Assembly (NCBI RefSeq): GCF_032854445.1
Contig: NC_088306.1
Coordinates: 6,631,924-6,695,923, forward strand
DNA length: 64,000 nt
From: Liolophura sinensis
Taxonomy: Eukaryota > Mollusca > Polyplacophora > Chitonida > Chitonidae
Direction of reading: 5' to 3'
The position numbers and the translations under genes were made by a program. This document shows positions 56,313 to 64,000 of the stretch, piece by piece (within the stretch, counting starts at the first letter, position 1; every line of letters starts with the position of its first letter). Below the pieces are notes generated by a model. That model was not told the DNA's origin. It did not search any database and saw only the letters and a list, made by a program, of their open reading frames with translations.

Positions 56313-56754
56313 CCTGGATCGAGTCACACCTAAGAATTTAAAAGAGGTTCAGCATGAGGGGGATAGTGCAAAGACTGGTTGACCGCTATCAGTTTAATGG
56401 CTCGGGCGGGCCGGCTTACTTGCCTTCGGTAAGACGTCTCAGTGATTTTTCTTTTTTTTTTTTTGATTGGTGTTTTACGCCGTACTCAAGAATATTTCAC
56501 TTATACGACTGCGGCCAGCATTATGGTGGGTGGAAACCAGGTACAGCTCGGGGGAAACCCACTACCATCCGCAGGTTGCTGGAAGACCTTCCCACGTAGG
56601 GCCGGATCGTCTCAGTGAAGCGGCACTAGATAAAAGAACGGTGGAAATCCGTCCTGCAGCAAGGAGGCACATTGCATGCACTCTTAGGATTCCTTCGTCG
56701 TCATAGAACTGAAAAATTGTTAATTACGACGTTAAACTCCAAGCACTCACTCAC
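56313..56754 (+). mobile_element. SINE-A copy 7 with 14-bp target duplication and nested SINE-B
   Basis: A SINE-A with shortened head. The direct repeat TCCATAGAGATTAG flanks it at 56299-56312 and 56755-56768. SINE-B copy 12 splits its body at 56446-56607, and the SINE-A resumes with GCGGCACTAGATAAAAGAAC through the usual tail. Confidence 0.95.
56446..56607 (-). mobile_element. SINE-B copy 12, nested in SINE-A, 11-bp target duplication
   Basis: Reversed, 5'-truncated SINE-B with a T-rich tail in place of the AAATA repeat. The direct repeat CGTCTCAGTGA (56435-56445 and 56608-56618) is SINE-A sequence duplicated by the insertion. Confidence 0.95.
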
Positions 56755-56769
56755 TCCATAGAGATTAGG

Positions 56770-57125
56770 CCTGTGATGACAACACAGCATTTACAATAAT
56801 TCTAGACCAGTGACGTCTAATAAATTGCAGTTAACATCACTGCGTTGTTTTTACCTCTTTCTGCGTAAACCATCAGGAGTGTAATTTGCTACTATTTATG
56901 CATTTACATGAACAGTTAAAATAAAATCCTAACTGAGGCAAATTGACAAGAGGCTGTATTTCACCGGTTACGCGTGACCATTTGCCAGCTATCACACTGT
57001 CGTCGTTGCTCTGGTTTTTCTCTCTATGCTGTAGCCGTATTTCACCGGTTACGTGTGACCATTTGCCAGCTATCACACTGTCGTCGTTGCTCTGGTTTCT
57101 CTCTCTATGCTGTACGTCTTAATTG
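56770..57125 (-). repeat. R1 interspersed repeat, copy i, with 81-bp internal duplication
   Basis: Reversed R1 from GTGATGACAACACAGCATTT through GACCAGTGACGTCTAATAAA to CTCTCTATGCTGTACGTC. The segment GTATTTCACCGGTTACG...CTATGCTGTA is tandemly duplicated at 56956-57036 and 57037-57117, differing by a few bases. SINE-A copy 7 inserted next to its outer end. Confidence 0.8.
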
Positions 57126-58657
57126 TATTAGAGACTACTGGTCCATTAGCAGGATAGTGTTTTGCTGCAGTACCATGCAAAAAGAATCAGAATGAAGGGT
57201 AGAACCCAAGACAGGGACATGCAATGCAAGTTCGAATGTGGCTTCAGATAGAAAAAAACTCCAAAAAAAAGACGATTACTGTATCCAGGGCTGCCGCGGA
57301 AGGCTATAATAATGTACCGTAGAATATTGGCATAAATGACCATGTTCTATTCGCGATAAGCTCAGTTCATGTTATCTCAGCAAATACATCTGCATCAGGT
57401 TAACATGTATCACCTTTATTTGGTAAGCTACACAATAACGGCATATATTTCCCGGACAATAACAAGGCAACAGTGAAAAATATCCAAAATATACACATTA
57501 AATAATAGAGAGTGGAATGTTTTCAAAATCTCCATGGAATAATCCAATGTTTATAGTAACGATTGTGTGTCAAAAATATCACAATGACATCTTGTAAAGA
57601 ATGACTGACAAATGGACTTCAGCATTTAAGTTGAAATAAAACACATTTCAGCAAAAACCAAAGTAATGGAAAGGAATATGTAATTTTTTTCCGAATCATA
57701 TCCGTACATGTTTAACGACAGATATTCTAACAAATGTGACAGGAATGTTTACCAACTGTGACACAGAGACGTCTGTATTCACAGCCGCATTGTGTGGGGG
57801 CATTGAGTCAGCCATCTACGATGGAAAGTCAATCTTGTACCACGTGACAAAGAAGTGACCTATGCCTACTTTAATAGCAACACATGTGATGGTGAACAAA
57901 CAAAGTTGGTATTGTTGTTTAAGTAGCCAGAGGACATTGGTGTTCCATGCGTCACAAAATTTCTTTCCCTTTGTAGAGAGCTTGTGAGCCCATTAATACA
58001 ACACAATGTACTATGGATGGTTCCATAAATATTGACGTATAAACAACGAATAATGCAAAAACAAATGTGACCAAAAGCCGTGATTTTTTTCACAATGTCA
58101 AAGGTATATAAACACATCTGGCCATATTCTTTACAAAACAACAACTGCCAAGGTGTTCAAAAGCTCATCATTACAAAAATACATTAGAAAAGAATGTCAG
58201 CTCTACAAAAAGCACACTTCGTTTACTTCAATATTCTAAAATATAGCAAAATTACACATTATAACACAAACGTTGAACATCGGAACGAAAAAACAAATAG
58301 GATTTCTTGACAAATGCTTCCAAAATCTCAAAAACATTAATACTGTTTAGTTGTAAACGAATTCACCACACCCATAAACAAGCATTTTTCATTTTCCAGA
58401 GGGTAGAAATGTGCGTTATTTTATGTAGAGATTATCATGAGTGTGTTATTTCCGATGACGTATCAGTTATCGGCTGTCTGCCTGTCGGATCAGTCGAACT
58501 CGAAGAGCTAATACAGCATCGCGGAAACACATAATCTTTTTTTTTTATCATACATCTTTACTGTCACGTGCTAAATGGTTAAAACACACATGGGTTTTCC
58601 TCAATCAGTAGACTGACTTGCTACAACTACAAAATCTGCGCAGACAAAATGTAGTTC

Positions 58658-58703
<46 letters not shown>

Positions 58704-59690
58704 CCATAATTATACATGCACAGTTGCAAGTACAAAGAGAAAAATAATCTGAATAAACAAAGGCTCCAGAATTACAGAAAAGCAACAATGTGCCAAGGGG
58801 GTGAAATGCTATAACGTTATTTGAGCTGGCCACTCCAGGGTTTTATGAAGTTTTATGAAGCAGTCGCACCAACACAACAAGCGCATTTGCCATTGTGACG
58901 TATTTCTTCATTATATGCTGCCATGGAAAACACGCCCGGCGCAATTTGGGATTGCTTCGTAAAACAGATTCCAGGTTTCTTCATTTAGATATTCACTACA
59001 CGTACATAAAATGGGTCATCCATAGACAGAATTCAAGTAAGCAAAACATTTAATTTCTTCGTTGTATAGAAATTTTAACGCCGTTCTAGTAATTTGATTA
59101 AAAGCACTTGTGTGAAGTAGACGATGTTCGATGCAAATGTGGATCATACAGCTCATCGTTAAAGTGGCAAGGTAAAAAATTTGGTCATGCATGCTGAAAG
59201 ATACATGTAATAATTGCAAAGCCATGTTAAATGGTCATCATTAATTCAAGGGTAATTTTCCCCGAGTAGTTCAGATCATGCATCAAAAGTCTTTTGGGCT
59301 GAATATGAAATGCTTCAGTAGACACAATCAGTTTACGGACAACGTCAGTAATATACATCTCACAAAACCAGATGATCCTTCTAGGGTAGATATACATATA
59401 TGTCTTTGTGCAAGGAACCACAACTTAATACCGCACTTGATGGTGCCATCACTTTCACCAGGAGCTCTCGCCATTTACATTCAGTAGACCTCGATTCTTT
59501 CTCAGATTAGTAACGTTTTCAGCGTCCATTAGCACGCACACTGAGGAATCTAGCCAGTGAACTACGGCCTAGCCATCAGCTCTCGCCTTATCACACACAG
59601 CACTCCCAATAAAGCTAAAATGTGTCACTTGATGACAAGCAGTCTAGTGGGAGCGTAAGAAAAGCTGAGGATACGTGGTTGAACACTTGA
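57126..59690. other. Unassigned intergenic DNA, about 2.5 kb
   Basis: No gene recognised on either strand. The longest frames (65-92 codons) lack motifs. It contains an (AT)n tract. Confidence 0.45.
58660..58699. repeat. (AT)n microsatellite
   Basis: About 40 bases of pure AT repeat; it produces the YIYIYI string in a minus-strand ORF. Confidence 0.95.
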
Positions 59691-60605
59691 CAGTACCTCA
59701 AGTACCGGTACACTAGAGTGGGTGTACAGCACGTAGTGACGCCGCAGTAAATGTGCTTGACGTTTTGATGGTCATGAGAGTACAAGTACTAAGCGTAATG
59801 CCAGACCCCAGAGTACAAGTACATATGCTAGAAACAGTTATATACACCAGAGTACAAGAATTAGACGTAAGGCAGACATCGGAGTAGATGTAGTAGACGT
59901 AGCCACAGACCCCGTAGTATGTATAGTAGACGACTTAACAGGCATCAGAGTACATATTCTGCAAGCAGTGATAGACACCGGAGTAAATGTGCTAGACGTT
60001 AATGAACACCGGAGTACATGATCTGCAAGCAGTGATAGATACCATAGTAAATGTGCTAGACGTTTGATGAACACCAGAGTATGGGAAGTAATGACATACA
60101 CGGGAGTGGATATACAGCACGTAGTGACAATGTCCCTAGTGCATGTACGGGAATTAGTGACATACATTTCAGTACAAACATTGGACGTACGCGGAAGGTG
60201 AGTACATGTACCAGACGTTAAGATAGACACCAGAGTACATTACCAGATGTTATGACAGGCATCAGAGTTCATGTACCAGATGTGACAAGACACCAGAGTA
60301 CATGTACTAGACGCTATGACAGACACCAGAGTACATGTACTAGACGTGACAGACACCAGAGTACATGTACTACACGTTGTGACAGACACCGGAGTAGATG
60401 TGCTAGAAGCAGCGATATACACCAAAGTAACTGTGCTCGACGTTTAATGGACACCAACGTACATGTGCTAGAAAAAGTGATAGACACCGGAGTAAATGTA
60501 CTAGATGTTTGGTGGACATCAGAGTAGAGGCACTAGACGCAATGGCAGACATCAGAGTATATGTAGCAGACGTACTGACATACGTACATGTAGAAGACGT
60601 GGTGC
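59690..60605. repeat. Degenerate array of about 36 bp (AGACACCAGAGTACATGTAC type)
   Basis: More than 20 diverged copies of GACAGACACCAGAGTACATG plus TACTAGACGTTAT. Units vary in length and are best preserved at 60180-60400. ORFs on both strands (RHQSTCTRR-type and TCTLVSVTSS-type strings) follow the repeat and are not genes. Confidence 0.9.
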
Positions 60606-61132
60606 CATTGCTGTTCTCGAAATCTTAAGCCTGCACAAAAACGTATTTCCTTAATCCTACTGAAATTCAGACTTCATATCACCTAACACATGTATATCTG
60701 GTACATCGACAGTAAATATTGATAAACGCTATTTTGTATTTCCACATCGTGAATTCAAGAAGACGAACGTTAAAATGGCGATTGAAAACTTCTTTGTGAC
60801 ACTTAACTTGAAAGTTTATTTTAGCAATGAACAGCATGAATAATAAGCAACTATTTTGATAAAGGCCACGTGAAAAATGAAATTCTAAGAAGTTCAACGC
60901 TGTTCAAGTGGATAGCTCGGTTATTGTTGAGTTATTTGGGACGCTCAATGATGTCATATGAACTCAGGATTCCTGTAGAATTACTTTACATTTTCGTATG
61001 GTACCGGTACAGCTTTGAAAGTATGAGGACAGGGCAGGCGACATGACCGAGTTCCGAGTTTGTGAATATAACAAATCACAGCGGTGAATGTGGAAGCCGA
61101 GCTGGGAACATGGCAATGAGGTCTCACAGCTA
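60606..61132. other. Unassigned spacer between arrays
   Basis: No gene recognised. Confidence 0.45.
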
Positions 61133-61475
61133 ACATTATCCGTTCACATAACACATCATCCGTAGATATGACACACTATCCGTAGTTATCACATTCATAA
61201 TTTTTACACATCCGCAGTTATCACACATCATCCGTAGATATCGTACATTATGTGTTGTTATCACCCATCATCAGTAAGTATAGTACATTGTCCGCAGTTA
61301 TCACACATCATCAGTAGGTATCGCACATTGTCCGCAGTTACCACACATCATCAGTAGGTATCGCACTTTGTCCACAGCTACCACACATCATCATTAGGTA
61401 TCGCACATTGTCCACAGCTACCACACATCATCAGCAGGTATCGCACATTGTCCACAGCTACCGCACATCACCACA
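61133..61475. repeat. 40-bp tandem array ending at receptor stop codon
   Basis: Clean 40-base spacing of GCACATTGTCCGCAGTTACC plus ACACATCATCAGTAGGTATC (TTGTCC anchors at 61289, 61329, 61369, 61409 and 61449), with degenerate units out to 61133. It stops two bases short of the receptor's stop codon, so it would form the start of that gene's 3' untranslated region. Confidence 0.92.
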
Positions 61476-61477
61476 TA

Positions 61478-62566
61478 TCACACCTGAGATTCCTGAAACA
61501 AGGCGCTGGTCAACTCAGACGTCTCTAAATCCGACACGAGATGTGTACATCCCGTTGGGTGAGTCTTCTTCAGTCGGCACAGCATTTTATTTTGAAGACA
61601 CTTAACGGCTTTTATCATCACCTGGCGGAAATTACGACCGCAACAAACGTAGATGATGATATTGATAGCAAATCCTGAATAATAAAGAATCTGAAAGAAA
61701 TGTTGACTGAAATACTCGGCAGAATTAATCAGCACTTCATCTCGGACCAAGGCAATGATCAGCAATCGTATGCGTATAACGTAACTGGGCAAGCTTAGGC
61801 CCCAAATGGTAACAGAAATGGCCGTTAGCAGACGTGTTACCTGTCTTTGAAGATTTTGCGTCGCTTTACTCTCGGTCAGGCGTCGCTTTGTCTTGGTCGT
61901 TACGAGCGTCGCCACAAGGAATCCAAGGATGACGACAGAAGGTAAGAACAACGTCAACGCGGTATCGACGTACGTGAAAATCGTGAGCAGCACAACGGCT
62001 TCGTCTTTCGGAGTGCAGATAAGGAAACCACCGTAATCGACGACGTGATTCGACAACAGTGAAAAAGAATACAGCGCCGCAGAAACAGAGATGAGGAAAC
62101 AAATGTACTGTTTGGCCTTGATACATCGGCAGTAGAGGACGATCCGCATAGGGTGGCAAATCCGAACGTAGTTTTCATACGTCACCAGAACAATCAGCCA
62201 CACGGAGATGAATCCCGTCACATACGTAAGGTAGACAACCACCTGACAAACTCCACGCGAATGAAAGAAAGACACGTTCACTTTTTCCAGCCATATTACC
62301 AGCAGACAGAGAAGGAAGATCGTGTCAGACACGGCTTTGGCGGTCAGGTAGAGTATACAGGACAACGTTCGGAGTTTACGGGTAAGAAACACAAAGAAAG
62401 ACAAGGTATTCCCGATGATTCCGGTAGAGATAATGATAGGTAACAATACAATCTCCATTTTCTCCGAGGCCAACACAAGGCTTTGTTTGTCTGGATATGC
62501 ACCCGTAGTGTTATATTGACCCGGAGAGTAGCCACACATGCTGGTATTTTCTGTTAAGTTGGTCAT
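61478..62566 (-). CDS. Class A (rhodopsin-like) G-protein-coupled receptor, orphan
   Basis: An intact intronless frame of 362 residues. It starts at an ATG with A at -3 and stops at TGA (61478-61480). The extracellular N-terminus has three N-glycosylation sites (N3, N7, N19) and no obvious signal peptide. Seven hydrophobic segments lie near 38-61 (GN at 52-53), 70-92 (D81), 107-129, 153-170, 194-222, 244-268 and 286-307. C107 and C184 would form the usual disulfide. The DRY motif reads ENY (131-133). Helix 6 has WGLSLP. Helix 7 has NIIIY (302-306) in place of NPxxY, so its proline is missing. A basic TKTKRR loop and a cysteine-bearing C-tail face the cytoplasm. The features suggest a peptide- or chemosensory-type receptor of a lineage-expanded invertebrate group, but the ligand is unknown. 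No promoter was identified. A CTTCTGCAG/C acceptor-like site about 75-80 bases upstream could mark a 5' untranslated intron. Confidence 0.87.
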   Translation of the reverse strand: MTNLTENTSMCGYSPGQYNTTGAYPDKQSLVLASEKMEIVLLPIIISTGIIGNTLSFFVFLTRKLRTLSCILYLTAKAVSDTIFLLCLLVIWLEKVNVSFFHSRGVCQVVVYLTYVTGFISVWLIVLVTYENYVRICHPMRIVLYCRCIKAKQYICFLISVSAALYSFSLLSNHVVDYGGFLICTPKDEAVVLLTIFTYVDTALTLFLPSVVILGFLVATLVTTKTKRRLTESKATQNLQRQVTRLLTAISVTIWGLSLPSYVIRIRLLIIALVRDEVLINSAEYFSQHFFQILYYSGFAINIIIYVCCGRNFRQVMIKAVKCLQNKMLCRLKKTHPTGCTHLVSDLETSELTSALFQESQV

Positions 62567-62977
62567 TCTCGACGAAAACTTGAAACTGGGACGTCTTCAG
62601 TTTAAACGGTTGTAAGCCCCAGTTAAGTGGTTGGATGTGAACATCACTTGCTGCAGAAGTGGTGAGACCGGTTTGCCGCCAGTAGAGGGAGAACGGATGA
62701 AGGCCCGGCGCATTTCACTATGGAGAAAGTAAGTGGATGGTGAAGAGAACATCACCAGCCTGCCTCGGTCATCCACCGCGACTGCGTTACAAGCGCAGTG
62801 CCTTCGTCAATACGCTTCTGCCGGCGCTGACAGCCAACGCATTTTCAGCCTCTCCATCCGACCTACAGGGGACTGGTATATTGCCGTTGAAGCCCGGGCT
62901 CTTACGAGATGAAAACTGTCAAGAAGACCAAATAGTCATTAAACCCCCCGATGAGTACAAAAGAAATCTAAGCCACA
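62567..62977. other. Receptor upstream region
   Basis: No second gene recognised. It presumably holds the receptor's 5' leader and promoter, but no TATA box in the right place is evident. Confidence 0.4.
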
Positions 62978-63056
62978 GCCCATAATGCTGGCAGCCGTCG
63001 TATAAGTGAAATATTTCTGAGTACTGAGTAAACCACCAACCAAGTAAATGAAAAAA
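62978..63056 (+). mobile_element. SINE-B copy 13 (3' end)
   Basis: CATAATGCTGGCAGCCGTCG, TATAAGTGAAATATTTCTGA and a worn tail AAACCACCAACCAAGTAAAT. Confidence 0.75.
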
Positions 63057-63417
63057 TCTAAGGTTTAAAAGACCCTTTAATAAACCATGATTAATAATAA
63101 GCTGCTTTTTTGTGAGTTAACGGCCTTCAATTAAAATTGTAGGGAACAACAGTTGCGGGGATTAACACGGGGAGGTATTTCAGTTCAAGTACAAAACGAA
63201 CTGAAAGCTATTACTGTTCGTCATGAATGTTGAACTGGGGTGATCCTTAGCGCAGACTGCTGTATCAAAACTTAAAACATGTTGACAGGTTAATGAAATG
63301 AACTTTTTCAAAGGCCAAAACGTGTTTTTGTTTAATTAACGTACTTTTGAATTTTAAAACCAGTAGCAAGCTTTACATATTATTTATTACTTATAAAATA
63401 CTAAATATTATTTATAG
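63057..63417. other. Unassigned spacer
   Basis: No gene or repeat recognised. Confidence 0.45.
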
Positions 63418-63500
63418 GAAACCGGGCTGAGATCGGGGAAACTCACAACCATGCGCGGGTTGCTGACAGACATTCCCTTGTACAGCCGGAGAGGACAACC
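63418..63500 (-). mobile_element. SINE-B copy 14 (body fragment)
   Basis: GGAAACCGGGCTGAGATCGG, ACCATGCGCGGGTTGCTGAC and ACAGCCGGAGAGGA match the reversed SINE-B body. Tail and head are absent. Confidence 0.7.
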
Positions 63501-64000
63501 ACATCACCTTAAAACAGTGATATAGTCTATTTCTTTTAGCCAATCGCCTACATTCATCTGTTTGTAAAATCAGTCACACTCGCTACCAAAATAACCTTCT
63601 AATTTATAATGTTGAACTGCATAAGCCTTGTCTCGACACCAAGAAATCATAGTCTCGGCTGACGTCATATTTTTTTCGCAAACCAGTCCTTGGTGTTGAA
63701 ACGAAGACTATGGACTTCAACACTAGAAAAAGATTACTATACACGTGGTACGTATTCCAGAGAAAGGTTATAGATAAATAAGTGCACCTATTGCTTTCGT
63801 AGAATTGTTTCGATAGTCTCGCCAAAGACAGAAACTACGTCATTTAAGCACAAGTTTTCCCAGATTTAGATTTCCAATTCATTAAGCCATGTCAAAAACC
63901 ACGACAAAAGTATAATTTTGGTATATCTATGTACATCTGTGTTGTAACGGTTTCGAGTTGATGATAATAAACTTAGGTTAATACGCCACCAAACAAGCTA
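63501..64000. other. Unassigned DNA to window end
   Basis: No gene recognised; a 73-codon minus-strand frame at 63604-63825 has no known motif. Confidence 0.45.

Noticed and set aside
60252-60527. 91-codon ORF rich in RHQSTCTRR
   Set aside because: It follows the degenerate array of about 36 bp and has no independent support.
61866-62443. Other-frame ORFs overlapping the receptor (74-97 codons)
   Set aside because: Shadows of the receptor coding sequence; they lack domains.

Overview
This is animal nuclear DNA, most likely from a lophotrochozoan and probably a mollusc. That call rests on the repeats: two tRNA-derived SINE families whose tails look mollusc-like to me, permuted Penelope-like retroelements, an I/Jockey-type LINE, a DIRS-like element and Tc1 transposons, all in an AT-rich, gene-poor setting. 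Nothing looks prokaryotic: there are no operons, no ribosome-binding sites and no dense long ORFs. Only one gene reads as intact, an intronless class A G-protein-coupled receptor on the minus strand at 61478-62566. Almost everything else I can support is a mobile-element remnant or tandem DNA.

Layout. 1-3.5 kb: the 3' part of a dead Tc1 transposase, a hairpin-rich repeat split by a SINE, two SINE-A copies, a copy of an interspersed repeat I call R1, a LINE 3' end and a third SINE type. 4.3-7 kb: Penelope-like copy A (minus), then a candidate solo LTR with a 4-bp target duplication. 7.9-17.6 kb: R1 copies, Penelope-like copy B (plus, carrying the GIY-YIG domain) and more SINEs. 17.9-23.3 kb: a satellite field made of degenerate CCATACTATACA-type arrays and a nine-copy 119-bp array. 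25-33.4 kb: a DIRS end fragment, a full SINE-B, three neighbouring palindrome-rich blocks including one MITE, two SINE-A copies and a duplicated repeat, R2. 33.9-36.2 kb: an unidentified degraded coding-like region. 37.4-41.1 kb: a 38-bp array, a LINE fragment and a DIRS-like remnant. 41.1-46.2 kb: R1 and SINE-B copies and Penelope-like copy C (minus). 46.9-52.3 kb: one long, broken, RNase H-bearing LINE that contains a nested SINE and an 18 x 33-bp expansion. 54.1-55.6 kb: a Tc1 element with intact ends and a broken transposase. 56.3-57.1 kb: SINE-B nested inside SINE-A beside R1. 59.7-61.5 kb: two further tandem arrays, the second ending at the receptor stop codon. 61.5-62.6 kb: the receptor.

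How the parts relate. The ends of both main SINE families resemble the 3' end of the I/Jockey-like LINE. The SINEs have 8-14 bp target duplications, as expected if that LINE machinery mobilised them. The nesting gives an order of events: SINE-B inserted after the LINE copy, after one R1 copy and after one SINE-A copy. The three Penelope-like copies have the uncommon order GIY-YIG before reverse transcriptase and carry different defects. I found no clearly new biochemical system. The strongest leads are the shared SINE/LINE tail, the permuted Penelope-like family, the R1 family, the palindrome-rich block and the in-frame repeat expansion in the LINE. Family names come from motif recognition by eye, without a database search.
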